Shown piece after piece: positions 50,357 to 59,249 of a DNA stretch of 64,000 bases; the first letter of the stretch is position 1, and each line of letters begins with the position of its first letter. The position numbers were made by a program, and so were the translations under genes. Origin of the DNA: Thermobifida fusca NBRC 14071 = JCM 3263 (GTDB taxonomy: Bacteria > Actinomycetota > Actinomycetes > Streptosporangiales > Streptosporangiaceae); the NCBI RefSeq assembly GCF_001592045.1, contig NZ_BCWB01000021.1:1-64000 (forward strand), read 5' to 3'. The notes below the pieces were generated by a model, which searched no databases, had not been told where the DNA came from, and was given only the letters and a program-made list of their open reading frames with translations.

Positions 50357-50860
50357 TTACGGGTAGATGAACTGCCACCACCGCGCTGGCACCGCCCCTT
50401 CGACACCGATCCGCGCCCAGTGCAGTCCGGAGTGCTCGGTGCGGAGGTCGAAGGTGACTTTCACCGGTTCCCCCTCGTGGGGGGCAGTGAACCGGTAGAC
50501 CACCCGGTCGGCTCTGCTGGCCACGGCAGCCGGCACCGGAGTGATACCTTGAACCGTGACCGCTTCCAGGAACTCGTGGGACAGCCCGAGTGCGACCTCC
50601 CCCTCCCGCACCGCCCGGGGAGCAATGACGACCTTCAGGGTGGTGGAGGTGGCGACCCGCACAAACCGCTCGTAGTCGACCTGCACGGTCTGGTCGCTGC
50701 TTCCGGCACTGGCCCGGCTCAGCGGCCCTCCCCCGAACACACCCAGCAGCGCGAGGGCGAACAGGAGTGCGGCCAGCACCCACGCAATCCGCTCCACCCG
50801 CCATTCGAACCGTTGGGACGCCTCGCTGCTGGAAATCACCTCCTGCTCGCTGTCCCCCAT
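50357..50860 (-). CDS. Membrane-anchored hypothetical protein paired with the YetF-like gene
   Basis: 167 residues from ATG 50860, with AGGGGAGGA directly upstream. A polar N-terminal tail of about 25 residues is followed by one membrane helix (RIAWVLAALLFALALLGVFGGGPLS). The outside domain of about 115 residues is rich in beta strands (VDYERFVRVATSTTLKVVI, VVYRFTAPHEGEPVKVTFDLR). I do not recognise a named domain. The tight spacing before the YetF-like gene suggests the two products act as a complex at the membrane. Confidence 0.8.
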   Translation of the reverse strand: MGDSEQEVISSSEASQRFEWRVERIAWVLAALLFALALLGVFGGGPLSRASAGSSDQTVQVDYERFVRVATSTTLKVVIAPRAVREGEVALGLSHEFLEAVTVQGITPVPAAVASRADRVVYRFTAPHEGEPVKVTFDLRTEHSGLHWARIGVEGAVPARWWQFIYP

Positions 50861-50978
50861 TCCTCCCCTTCCCGCGCAGCCAGGGCAGCCCGGTATCGGC
50901 CGCCCCTGCCCGCCGCGTTCGCGGCCGCCCCGCCCCACCAGCGTCGCAGCGCACCGCAGTGAGACCCCTGGCACGGCG

Positions 50979-51746
50979 CTATCCCGCACCTACCCGTTCC
51001 GCAAGGAAGTCCTCCCACGTCCTGCTGCCCGTGTCCGCTTCCGGTGCGGCAAGGTTGTCTCCCTGCCGGTAGGCACGGCCGATCTTCCCCGGGATCGGCA
51101 CTGAGAGCAAAGGCCGGTGCGCGCCGCGTTCCCGCAAGTAGCTGCGGATAAGGTCGCCTGTCGCATACACTCGCGGCCCGGCCAGGTCCGGGACCCGCCC
51201 GGCAGGCCCGGCAGCAGCCAGGGCCACCAGCCGGGCAGCGACATCGCCTGCGTCGACAGGTTGCAGACGCAACCCACCGGGGACCGGCACGACCGGCAGC
51301 CTCGCGAGGTTGCGGACCGCATCCAACACCAGGTCGTGGAACTGGGCGGCGCGCAGCGTCGTCCACGGCACACCGGAAGCAGCCACGATCTGCTCGGCAC
51401 GGTGCTTCGTCCGGTAGAACCTGAGCGGCACCCGGTCCACTCCAATGATCGAGATGAACACCAGGTGGCGTACCCCGTGGTGTGCAGCAGCCCGAACAAG
51501 GGCCTGGGTTGCCGTGTCGTCGCCCCGAGGCGCCCCGGCCAGGTGCAGCACCGTGTCGACCCCGGCTACGGCGGGCGCCACCCCGATGTCGCGGCGCAGG
51601 TCGCCGACGACGTATTCGACACCGTCTGCGTCCGGATGCGGGTGGCGGCTGAGCACCCGCACCTTGCGGCCGGACTCGCGCAGCAGCGGCACGACGTGCC
51701 GGCCGAGCGTTCCCGTGCCCCCGGTAACCAAAACAGGTGAAGTCAT
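50979..51746 (-). CDS. NmrA/SDR-type NAD(P)-binding protein
   Basis: 255-residue atypical short-chain dehydrogenase. ATG 51746 has GGGGAGA 7 nt upstream. The nucleotide loop is VLVTGGTGTLGRHVV, with basic SRHPH after strand 2, favouring NADP. Further strands VDTVLHLAGAP and HLVFISIIGVDRVPLRFYRTKHRAEQIV resemble the YwnB/NmrA group, which are mostly oxidoreductases of unknown substrate or redox sensors. The catalytic Tyr-Lys pair may be YRTKH, giving YxxK rather than YxxxK spacing. Confidence 0.83.
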   Translation of the reverse strand: MTSPVLVTGGTGTLGRHVVPLLRESGRKVRVLSRHPHPDADGVEYVVGDLRRDIGVAPAVAGVDTVLHLAGAPRGDDTATQALVRAAAHHGVRHLVFISIIGVDRVPLRFYRTKHRAEQIVAASGVPWTTLRAAQFHDLVLDAVRNLARLPVVPVPGGLRLQPVDAGDVAARLVALAAAGPAGRVPDLAGPRVYATGDLIRSYLRERGAHRPLLSVPIPGKIGRAYRQGDNLAAPEADTGSRTWEDFLAERVGAG

Positions 51747-51993
51747 CGTTGTCTCCCCGTGGTCTTTGGGATCCGCTTCCCCCACTTGCGGGGAGCATGC
51801 GTTCCCGCACGGGACTCACCGTGCATCACTGGCAGGGCGGGACTGCGGTGCCACGGGCAGGGAAACGGCTCCCCGCTACGCGGGCGCGCCCGGTGGCCTG
51901 CTGTTTCCGGGCGCGCCCACCGTCGGCTGCCCGGGCCCGCTCATCCGGCCCGGGACTGTCCTCACCCGGCTGCTTCACCGAGGGGCGCGAATA

Positions 51994-52827
51994 TCATCCC
52001 CGCAGGAAGCCGAGCAGTGCACTGTTGACTTCCTCGGCGTGGGTCCAGTTGATCGCGTGCGGCCCGCCATCCACCACCATGTACTCCACTTCGCCGAGCA
52101 GGTCGGGCAGCCGGTCCGAGGTAGCGCTGATCGGCAGGATGCGGTCGGCTGAGCCGTGCATGACGAGCACGGGAACGTCGATGCGCGGCAGGTCGGGGCG
52201 GAAGTCGGTGAGCCAGGCCTGCACGCAGGCGTAGGTGGCGTATGCGGAGGAGGAAGCGGCGACGTTGAAGCTGTTCTGCCATGCTTCTTTGCTGATCCGC
52301 TTCCCGCCGAAGACGTCGACGTTGTAGAAGTTGTCGAGGAAGTTCTTGAAGTAGGCGAACCGGTCGTCGAGGATCGCCTCTTCGATCTTCTTGAACACTT
52401 CGGCGTCCACGCCCTGGGGGTTGTCGCCGGTTTTGAGAAGGAACGGCTGGAGTGCGCCAAGCAGCACAGCCTTGCTGACCCGGTCAGAACCGTAGCGGCT
52501 CAGATAGCGGACCACCTCACCGGTTCCCATGGAGAAGCCGACGAGGATGACGTCGGAGAGGCTCAGGTGGTCGATGAGAGCTTTCAGGTCGGCGGCAAAC
52601 GTGTCGTAGTCGTAGCCGGTCGTGGTGTGGGTTGACCGGCCGAAGCCGCGCCGATCGTAGGTGATGACCCGGTAGCCCGCTTCGAGCAGTGCCCGCTCCT
52701 GCTTCTCCCAGGAGTGGCCGTTGAGCGGGTATCCGTGAATGAGGATGACCGGTTGCCCGCTGCCGTGGTCTTCGTAGTAGACCCCAATAGCGGAAGAGTT
52801 CTCTGTTCCCACGGTGACAAAAGACAT
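51994..52827 (-). CDS. Alpha/beta hydrolase, non-heme chloroperoxidase-like
   Basis: 277-residue alpha/beta-fold hydrolase of the perhydrolase/haloperoxidase group. Oxyanion-hole motif is ILIHGYPLNGHSW, and the nucleophile elbow is GFSMG with Ser99. The acid Asp is in LVMHGSADRILP and the His in VDGGPHAINW. The strings RVITYDRRGFGRST and VLLGALQPFLLKTGDNP are typical of bacterial non-heme chloroperoxidases, whose halogenation is a side activity; the physiological role is probably esterase or lactonase. ATG 52827 with AAGGCGAG upstream. Monocistronic. Confidence 0.9.
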   Translation of the reverse strand: MSFVTVGTENSSAIGVYYEDHGSGQPVILIHGYPLNGHSWEKQERALLEAGYRVITYDRRGFGRSTHTTTGYDYDTFAADLKALIDHLSLSDVILVGFSMGTGEVVRYLSRYGSDRVSKAVLLGALQPFLLKTGDNPQGVDAEVFKKIEEAILDDRFAYFKNFLDNFYNVDVFGGKRISKEAWQNSFNVAASSSAYATYACVQAWLTDFRPDLPRIDVPVLVMHGSADRILPISATSDRLPDLLGEVEYMVVDGGPHAINWTHAEEVNSALLGFLRG

Positions 52828-53403
52828 ATCGGCTCGCCTTCTTCATTCATCAGACGGTCAAGGCAGTTGCACTCTGCTGGTCCGCCGTGGGGTAACTACC
52901 GGCCACATCCTTCCTTCAACTCTCCGACCGCGGATATTAGGAAGAATCGCCGTACTTTTGACGAAATCCCGGCGTGCCGCTCACCGGTTCTCTACTGAGA
53001 GCTCTGCTCCCTGGTGCCAGGGAGGGGGCATGCCTGTCCGGGACGGGCATGGCCGGCACGCAGCGGGCGGCGACTGCTGCGTGCCCGTCCGTGCTGCTCC
53101 TTACCTTGCGCTGCCCCAGGTTTTCCGCCCTGCAGGGTCTCGCATCGGTTGCGGTACAGTTCTCCGACTCTTTGTTTCGGCTGCTCGGAGGGCTCTTCAG
53201 ACCCGCAGCACCCGGGTACCGGGGAGGCGGTTCCCGTCGCTGAAAGACATCGGCAAGCAGAGACGGGGACCTGGATACGTGGACCGGCTCCGTACGCACG
53301 GGCCGGCAGAGGGGAAGCCGCGCTGCCGCTCGCTGGCCCGGGCCCTGTCCGGGCCCGGGCACGGCACAGGTTTGGCCCCTTTCCTCCCTGGGACGCGGCG
53401 ACG
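52828..53403. other. 576-bp intergenic region
   Basis: No coding signal on either strand. Near its right end a GC-rich hairpin (GCCCGGGCC / GGCCCGGGC, about 53336-53360) lies downstream of the DUF6882-like gene and may terminate it. Confidence 0.45.
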
Positions 53404-54156
53404 CTACTGGCCGGGGTGTGCGGTGAGGTTGAGGTGGGTTATCAGTCCTTGGTCGTTGAAGTCGGCCCTCACGTCGAATCCGGGTCCGGTGAGGATAAGA
53501 CCGTTCCCGTCCGGGGTGGTCTGCTGCTGGAAGCCGCGCAGTGCGGCGTAGCTGGACAGGGCGCGCCTGTGGTTGGACAGGGGAAGATCGGCGAGCGCCT
53601 GCTGGATGACTCGCATGGTCCGCGCCGGCTCGGGGGCGGGGAGCATGAAATCGGGATGTTCCATGAGGAAAGCGACGCGGGTTCCTCCGCTGACCTCACC
53701 GGTGTAGAAGGTCCAGCATCCGCTCAGGGCTTTGGCGGCCTCAGCGAACAGGAACGCGACCTGGACCGGGTGCTCCGGGTTCTTCGGTAGCTCCGCAAAG
53801 GGGATTTCGGCGCGGGTCAGCTCGGGGATGCCGAGCCGTTCACCGTGGGCGCGCAGCTCGGCGGAGAGGCGGGTCAGCTCTTCGGGGAAACCGCTGGGGT
53901 TGGCCCACGCCCACAACCATGACCGGGGGCCGGGGGCAGCGGTGCCTAGCAGGTGGAACCGTTCACAGACCAGGGTCTTCTCCGGGCCAATGAATTCGAG
54001 CCGTGGTGCGCGCAGGTCAGCGTGCCAGTCGTGTTCGCCGAGCACGTCCACGAGGTGGAGCTGGTGTTCCAGGGAGAAGAGGGCGGCGTCGTCGATCAGG
54101 TCTGTCAGTGTCATCGGTGTGGGCATGCTGGGGATGTTAGGGGGAGGTGGTGACAC
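53404..54156 (-). CDS. DUF6882-like protein of unknown function
   Basis: 250 residues from GTG 54156, which has GGAGG 6 nt upstream; internal ATGs at 54126 and 54114 are less likely. The block GPRSWLWAWANPSGFPEE, together with FHLLGTAAPG and the later VQVAFLFAEAAKALSGCWTFYTGEV, matches a family of uncharacterised actinobacterial cytosolic proteins that I recall as DUF6882. The C-terminal 40 residues (GNGLILTGPGFDVRADFNDQG) form a beta-rich tail. No catalytic motif. Codon bias supports a real gene. Confidence 0.72.
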   Translation of the reverse strand: MSPPPPNIPSMPTPMTLTDLIDDAALFSLEHQLHLVDVLGEHDWHADLRAPRLEFIGPEKTLVCERFHLLGTAAPGPRSWLWAWANPSGFPEELTRLSAELRAHGERLGIPELTRAEIPFAELPKNPEHPVQVAFLFAEAAKALSGCWTFYTGEVSGGTRVAFLMEHPDFMLPAPEPARTMRVIQQALADLPLSNHRRALSSYAALRGFQQQTTPDGNGLILTGPGFDVRADFNDQGLITHLNLTAHPGQ

Positions 54157-54567
54157 TTTCCGCCTCCGCCGCTGAGGCCTGCTCCCCCATGGTTGACCGA
54201 CCCGTCACCGTGTCCTGTCGACTGTCCTCGGAGACCGGTGACCGCAGCTCCTGCGGTCTGCCGTGAGCCGGCCTCAGCAGGATCCCCGCACTGCACCGGT
54301 CGGTTCTGGAGCTGTCCAGGGCTGAGGAACCGTGGGCCGCTGCGCAGCTTTCCTGCGCGTTTCCGGAGCGGGGGCCGACTGTTCAGGTTGGCACGGACTG
54401 GGTGAAGCAGTGGCGGCTGGGGGCGCGCCGCGGCAGCGGAGGCTTCAGCTCTTCCCGTAGGAATTCCTGAGCTCGGTGGGATGGCGGCACCGACGAGGAC
54501 AGCCATCCCACCAGCGTGGGACCGCGGTTGGAGCACGGCGTTACCCCGCCCTGGCCGGGACGGGGCG
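54157..54567. other. 411-bp intergenic region with a hairpin
   Basis: No gene supported. GGTGGGATGGC (54475-54485) pairs perfectly with 54502-54512; on the minus strand this lies 56 nt after the ATPase stop and is its likely terminator. Confidence 0.5.
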
Positions 54568-55011
54568 TCACCGGTTCCCCGCCTGATCCTCGGCGAGGCA
54601 GGGATCACCGTCCCAGCGCACGACGGAGTAGACGCCCTCCGTCCAAGGGCCCAGCGTGCCCCACCGGTGGGACCACTGGTCGACCAGGTAGAGGCCGCGT
54701 CCGTGTTCCCGGGACGGGTCGTCGGGTGTGACGACGTGCGGAACCGAGTCCCACTGGCGCGGTGGGAGGGTGTGCACTTCGATCCGCACTCCGTGCTCGT
54801 TCACGTCCACTCGGACGGTGAAGGAGTTTCCGGGGTCGCCAGAGCGGGTGTGCCGGAGGGCGTTGGTGGCGAGTTCAGACACGATCAACGCGGCCCGGTC
54901 AAGCACGTCTGCAGCGGTAGTGATCCACGGGCACGAGCGGACCACCTCGACCACAAAGCGGCGGGCGGCAGCCACGCTGTCGGGGGTTCCAGGTAAGGCG
55001 ATAGAGGTCAT
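54568..55011 (-). CDS. HATPase_c protein, anti-sigma-kinase-like ATP-binding regulator
   Basis: 147 residues from ATG 55011 (GTG 55017 also possible). A stand-alone GHKL ATPase domain: N-box LIVSELATNALRHT, then VRVDVNEHGVRIEV, and G-box DDPSREHGRGLYLVDQWSHRWG. This is the RsbW/SpoIIAB-like family found in many copies in actinobacteria next to XRE/DUF397 genes. Members are thought to act as kinases or partner switches on regulators. It is divergent from exactly such a pair here. Confidence 0.88.
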   Translation of the reverse strand: MTSIALPGTPDSVAAARRFVVEVVRSCPWITTAADVLDRAALIVSELATNALRHTRSGDPGNSFTVRVDVNEHGVRIEVHTLPPRQWDSVPHVVTPDDPSREHGRGLYLVDQWSHRWGTLGPWTEGVYSVVRWDGDPCLAEDQAGNR

Positions 55012-55324
55012 GCTCACCAGGCCGCAGCCTTTCCACAGAAACACAGAAATGGACATTTAGGGCAATAAATAATGAACGAATCCCGTGTTTCGTGGAAAGA
55101 ACGAAGTGGAGGGTGGCGCATAGGCTCTCTCCTCGCCGCTACTCGGGTTCAGTAGGTAAGTACTAACGGAGTGGATGTGATCGCTCCGGGTACTGCCGCC
55201 TGGTCAGAGGCGGTTCAACACTCCAGCACCGAGCAACGGTTTTCCAGCCTTAGCGCTGTTCTTTGAATATTTATGAAGACCTAAACTGAATAGTTCTAGT
55301 CCGGTTCTAAGGAGTCATAGAACT
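55012..55324. other. Divergent promoter region of the HATPase and XRE genes
   Basis: 313 bp, more AT-rich than average, with no gene. The last 70 bp contain GGTTCTAAGGAGTC and TTGAATATTTATGAAG-like AT-rich sequence, where the XRE promoter should lie. Confidence 0.4.
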
Positions 55325-56128
55325 GTGGTGAAACACCCTGCATGGTCCCGCTTCGGCGCCGAGGTCCGCCGGTTACGCGTCCAATCAGGGTATTCACAAG
55401 CCCAGCTCGCCAGAGCGATCCCGCTCAGCCAGAGCATGCTCAGTGGTATCGAACTAGGTCGCAAAGGAGCCAAAAGGGATCATGCGGAGGCACTGGACCG
55501 GGTTCTCAACACTGGTGGAAGGCTCGTCCGCCTTTGGGATTCCTTGAACTCTATCCCCGCTCACCCTTCGTGGTTTCAAAACGTCCTTGCCCTGGAACGC
55601 AAGGCGGTCGAAATCCGCGAGTATCAAATGGTCGTTTTGCCAGGTTTACTGCAAACCGAGGACTATGCACGATCTTTGATTCGCCCTGCTCAGCCATGGG
55701 CTAACGCCGAAAAAGTGGACGAGCTTGTTCACGCCCGCATGAGTAGACGTGAGATCCTGACTGCACCAGACCGACCGCTCTGCTGGTTTGTCGTGGATCA
55801 AGTCGTCATAGATCGTGTCACCGGTAGTCCAACGGTGATGAAAGAGCAATTGACATACCTTCTCAACCTGATCGAGGACCACACGATCAGGTTTCAAGTG
55901 TTCCCGCAAGAAATCCCCCTGCATCCTGGGCTGACAGGGCCGATCAGAATCATGTCCTTTGACGACCGCCCCACCATGGCCTATGTGGAACACACACTCG
56001 GTGGCCTGCTGACCGACCAACAGCAGGAGGTTCGCTACTGCTCAGCGATATTCTCAGCACTACAGTCCGAGGCGTTGTCTTCTCACGCCTCTGCGGACTA
56101 CATCCGCAGAAGAAAGGACCAGCTATGA
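55325..56128 (+). CDS. XRE-family regulator with DUF5753 (Scr1-type) domain
   Basis: 267 residues. The helix-turn-helix (about 12-68) reads VRRLRVQSGYSQAQLARAIPLSQSMLSGIELGRK. The DUF5753 domain (about 85-260) has WFQNVLALERKAVEIREYQMVVLPGLLQTEDYARSLI and GLTGPIRIMSFDDRPTMAYVEH. Such proteins (Scr1, WhiJ-like) are paired with DUF397 proteins and often with an AbaA/HATPase protein to control development and antibiotic production in Streptomyces. It overlaps the DUF397 gene by four bases (ATGA). Base composition is lower in GC than neighbours, suggesting a laterally moved cassette. Confidence 0.92.
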   Translation: MVKHPAWSRFGAEVRRLRVQSGYSQAQLARAIPLSQSMLSGIELGRKGAKRDHAEALDRVLNTGGRLVRLWDSLNSIPAHPSWFQNVLALERKAVEIREYQMVVLPGLLQTEDYARSLIRPAQPWANAEKVDELVHARMSRREILTAPDRPLCWFVVDQVVIDRVTGSPTVMKEQLTYLLNLIEDHTIRFQVFPQEIPLHPGLTGPIRIMSFDDRPTMAYVEHTLGGLLTDQQQEVRYCSAIFSALQSEALSSHASADYIRRRKDQL

Positions 56129-56331
56129 ACTCTGGCTACACGGATCTCAGCAAACTCCGGTGGCACAAATCCAGCTACAGCAGCGGCAATGGTGGCAATT
56201 GCATCGAGGTGGCAGAAACCCCCACAACTATCCTCGTCCGCGACACTCAACACCGTAACCTTGGATACCTCGTTTTCCCTCTCACCGAATGGACTCTTTT
56301 CCTCAGAAACCTCAAAAACGGTTTTTGTTAA
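56125..56331 (+). CDS. DUF397 small protein
   Basis: 68 residues. The family pattern is complete: LRWHKSSYSSGNGGNCIEVA, then ILVRDTQ, and WTLFLRNLKNG at the end. Starts inside the stop of the XRE gene (ATGA overlap), so the two are translated together. DUF397 proteins are thought to antagonise their cognate XRE partner, in a toxin-antitoxin-like or switch arrangement (Scr2/Scr1). Confidence 0.93.
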   Translation: MNSGYTDLSKLRWHKSSYSSGNGGNCIEVAETPTTILVRDTQHRNLGYLVFPLTEWTLFLRNLKNGFC

Positions 56332-56338
56332 CCGTTTT
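56315..56338 (+). terminator. Terminator of the XRE-DUF397 operon
   Basis: AAAACGGTT (56315-56323) pairs with AACCGTTTT (56330-56338). The stem covers the DUF397 stop codon and ends in TTTT. Confidence 0.75.
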
Positions 56339-56542
56339 CTGCCATATTTCCGGGGTCGCGATCAGTGTGTAGCCGTGGCCCCGGTCCTCAGACCCGGTTG
56401 GTACACCGGGCTCCCATCATGGGGTGGAGTGCCCTCGGGCAAGGCTTCGGACTCCCGGGCCTCATGGGGAAAGGACGTCACCCCTGGTCCCAGGCCGTCT
56501 CGGCATCGCGGTGCAGGCGCGACCTTATCGTCCGCCCACGTC

Positions 56543-58252
56543 TTAGCCCATCTGGTTGAGATGGTTCAGGGCGCGGGTGTTGCCGGTCTGGGCGGCCCGC
56601 TGCCACCAGTACTGAGCGCTGCCCATGTCGCCGCGGCCGTGCAGCAGGTTGCCGAGGTTGACCATCGCGTCGATGTCCCCCGCGTCGGCGGCCCGGCGAT
56701 ACCACTGCTCCGCACCGAACGTGTCATGCCGGTTCTCCAATAACACGCCGAGGTTGACCATCGCGTCGAGGTTCCCGGCTTCGGCGGCCCGGCGATACCA
56801 CTGCTCCGCACCGAACGTGTCACCGCGCTGCTCCAGCAGATTGCCGAGCACTCCCATGGCGCGGATGTTTCCGGCTTCGGCGGCCCGGCGCCACCAGGTT
56901 TCGGCTTCTGCGGTGTCGCCTTTGCTGTAGAGCAGGTTGCCGAGAGTGTGCATGGAGGCGATGTGTCCGGCTTCCGCGGCCCGGCGATGCCAGAGTTCAG
57001 CCTCCGCACTCTCCCCCCGCTCCTTGAGCAGGTCCCCGAGGTTGACCATAGCGTCCACGTCGCCTACCTCAGCGGCACGCCGATACCACGATTCGGCTTC
57101 CACCAGGTTGCCGCGTTCCCGGGAGAGGAGGGCGAGGTTGAACATGGAGTCGAGATGTCCGGCTTCCGCGGCCTTCCGGTACCAGGACTCGGCTCCGGCG
57201 ATGTCGCCTTGTTCACGGTGGCGCAGCCCGAGAGTGAACATCGTCTGCGGGTCGCCCTCCGCGGGCGGGTGGGCAGTGGGATGAGGCTGCGGGGCCGCAG
57301 GCATCCACTGGCTGGGTGCGGCATACCCGGTCGCATGAGAGGGCTGCGGCGGTACAGGTGCTGCCGTGGGCGGTGCCGTGGGGAGCGCCTGCGGGGCGAT
57401 CTGCGGGCTAAAGAACGCTGGGGAACCGGACGCCTCGGGTGCGGCAGCCCGGTAGATGAGCTCCCCCAGTTCGTGGCTGTCGGGACGGGCGGCAGGGTCC
57501 TTGGCCATCATCCGGGCGACGAGGTCCGCGAGCTCCAAAGGCACGTCGGGCCGGAACTCGCGGATCGGCGGCGGATCCTGGGTGAGGTGCTGGGCAAGCA
57601 GGGCGGGCAGCGGACCGGTGAACGGGATTCTGCCGGTCAGCATGGTGTGCATGACACCGCCGAGCGCGTAGACGTCGCTGCGGGAGTCGACTTCTTCGCC
57701 TTTCCACTGCTCTGGGGGCATGAACGCGGGGGTGCCAAGCGCGGTACCGACCGCGGTGAGCTGGCTGGTGGCGTCCGCGATGTGGGCGATGCCGAAGTCG
57801 CAGACCTTGACATGGCCGGTGTCGAGGAGGAACAGGTTGCCGGGTTTGAGATCGCGGTGGACGACCCGGTGGGTGTGTGCGGCTCGCAGGGCGTCGGCGG
57901 CCTGCACTGCTACAGACACCACAAGGTCCAGCGGCATGCCTTGCGGATGGTCGGCGAGGACGGCGCCCAGGTCACGGCCGCGCAGCAGCTCCATGACGAG
58001 GAACAGTTGGCCTTCGTGGTGGCCGAAGTCGTGGACAGCGGTGATATTGGGGTGTTGGATGTTGGCGGAGATACGGGCCTCGCGCTGGAAGCGTCGAATG
58101 AGGACACCGTCGTTGTCCCCGCTAAGGATGAGCTTGACGGCAACCTCGCGTTCCAGGTGCGGGTCGAAGGCCCGCCAGACTTCCCCCATGCCGCCTCGGC
58201 CTAGCCGTTCTTCCAGCCGATACCGTCCTGCCAGCACCGCCTCGGACTGCAC
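56543..58252 (-). CDS. Ser/Thr protein kinase with C-terminal Sel1-like repeats
   Basis: 569 residues from GTG 58252, with AAGGGAG 6 nt upstream. The kinase domain (about 8-270) is complete: GRGGMGEVW loop, VAVKLI Lys, VVHRDLKPGN catalytic loop, CDFGIAH, and GTPAFMPPEQWKG. A Pro/Ala/Gln-rich linker (about 275-335) follows. Then come seven Sel1/TPR-like repeats of 33 residues, each AMxNLGxLLxxRGDxxxAExWYRRAAEAG. There is no membrane helix and no PASTA domain, so unlike PknB it is soluble and probably bound to partners through the repeats. Divergent from the SnoaL-like gene. Confidence 0.92.
   Translation of the reverse strand: MQSEAVLAGRYRLEERLGRGGMGEVWRAFDPHLEREVAVKLILSGDNDGVLIRRFQREARISANIQHPNITAVHDFGHHEGQLFLVMELLRGRDLGAVLADHPQGMPLDLVVSVAVQAADALRAAHTHRVVHRDLKPGNLFLLDTGHVKVCDFGIAHIADATSQLTAVGTALGTPAFMPPEQWKGEEVDSRSDVYALGGVMHTMLTGRIPFTGPLPALLAQHLTQDPPPIREFRPDVPLELADLVARMMAKDPAARPDSHELGELIYRAAAPEASGSPAFFSPQIAPQALPTAPPTAAPVPPQPSHATGYAAPSQWMPAAPQPHPTAHPPAEGDPQTMFTLGLRHREQGDIAGAESWYRKAAEAGHLDSMFNLALLSRERGNLVEAESWYRRAAEVGDVDAMVNLGDLLKERGESAEAELWHRRAAEAGHIASMHTLGNLLYSKGDTAEAETWWRRAAEAGNIRAMGVLGNLLEQRGDTFGAEQWYRRAAEAGNLDAMVNLGVLLENRHDTFGAEQWYRRAADAGDIDAMVNLGNLLHGRGDMGSAQYWWQRAAQTGNTRALNHLNQMG
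56570..57240 (-). repeat. Tandem 99-bp repeats encoding the Sel1 units
   Basis: About seven units in register with the 33-residue protein repeat. Two units around 56690-56720 and 56789-56819 are nearly identical in DNA, sharing GATACCACTGCTCCGCACCG and more, which points to recent duplication or gene conversion. Confidence 0.8.
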
Positions 58253-58847
58253 ACGCAACTCCCTTGGACATCTGCCATTGTCTTCCTCATTCTTTACCGC
58301 AGTGGGCGGTGACTCTCGCCACCGTCCGGTAGCAGAACTCATTGCGCCTCTTCACACGGCTTCGGTGTGGTGGACGTCCGGGGCCGGTGCGCAGCGCAGG
58401 GCCGTGGACGCCTCCCGACGGTCGTTGGTTTCCCTTGCTTCTTGCGGGGGCGGTCCGCCGCGGCGCAGGGACGGTCCACCCAGCGGGGCAGACCAGATCC
58501 GATCTGGATAGCGACCAGGAAGAGTCCTTAATGTTTCGGGGTATGGGGTGGTGCTCCCGTCCGCGGAGCGGGAAGACGGTTCTGTCCCCTACCTCGCCCA
58601 GCACGGTATGCGTCCTCCGGGGCAGGCAGTCCAGTGTTGGGGCGGCGCCCTCTACAGCGGAAGGTGTGCGACGACTCTCGATAGTCCTTTCGTCGTAATT
58701 CCTGGTCGGTGCGGGTCCGGTCGCACCGAGGACGGGGTTTCGCTCCGCTCATGGTGGGAATCCCGTCCCCGGTGTTCCTCCGGTGTCCGGGACGTCCTGT
58801 CCTCGGGCACCGGCCAGGCGCTCGGATCCACACGAAAGGTGACGTAC
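58253..58847. other. 595-bp divergent region between kinase and SnoaL-like gene
   Basis: No supported gene. CCAGATC (58493-58499) and GATCTGG (58501-58507) form a perfect 7-1-7 palindrome that could be an operator. An open frame reaching back from the SnoaL-like gene to 58548 lacks family similarity and a ribosome site. Confidence 0.4.
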
Positions 58848-59249
58848 GTGTCGCAGCCCGGCCTCTTCAACGATCTGCTCCGATGGGAACAGCGCGGATG
58901 GGACGCCCTGTGCGCGGGCACGGGAGCGGACTTCTACACCTCACTGATGACTGAAGACGGGGTGATGGTGCTCGCCAACGGGCTGGTGCTGGACCGTGCC
59001 GCCGTGGCTGTCTCCTTGAACGAGACCCCGCCGTGGAGCGGCTATGAGATCAGCGATGCGCGACTGGTCGCTGCCGGTGACGACAGTGCCATCCTCGTCT
59101 ACACCGGGGCCGCATACCGTGCCGGAGAGCCGTCCGTGTTCCGTGCCCTCATGTCGAGTGTCTATGTCCGGCAGCAAGACCGCTGGCGGCTGGCCCTCTA
59201 CCAACAGACTCCGCTTCCCGGCCCGGAGGTGAGGGGAGCCCGCACGTGA
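58848..59249 (+). CDS. SnoaL/DUF4440-like cystatin-fold protein
   Basis: 133 residues from GTG 58848, with AAAGGTGA about 8 nt upstream. The pattern fits small nuclear-transport-factor-2-like proteins: WEQRGWDALCAGTGADFYTSLMTEDGVMVLANG, then ISDARLVAAGDDSAILVYTGAAY, and VYVRQQDRWRLALYQQTPL at the end, which matches the DUF4440 last strands. Family members bind or isomerise small hydrophobic molecules; most are uncharacterised. Monocistronic. Confidence 0.8.
   Translation: MSQPGLFNDLLRWEQRGWDALCAGTGADFYTSLMTEDGVMVLANGLVLDRAAVAVSLNETPPWSGYEISDARLVAAGDDSAILVYTGAAYRAGEPSVFRALMSSVYVRQQDRWRLALYQQTPLPGPEVRGART

Noticed and set aside
56570-57240. Regular repeats considered as a possible CRISPR array
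   Set aside because: The 99-bp period is in frame with a 33-residue protein repeat and there are no unique spacers or cas genes.
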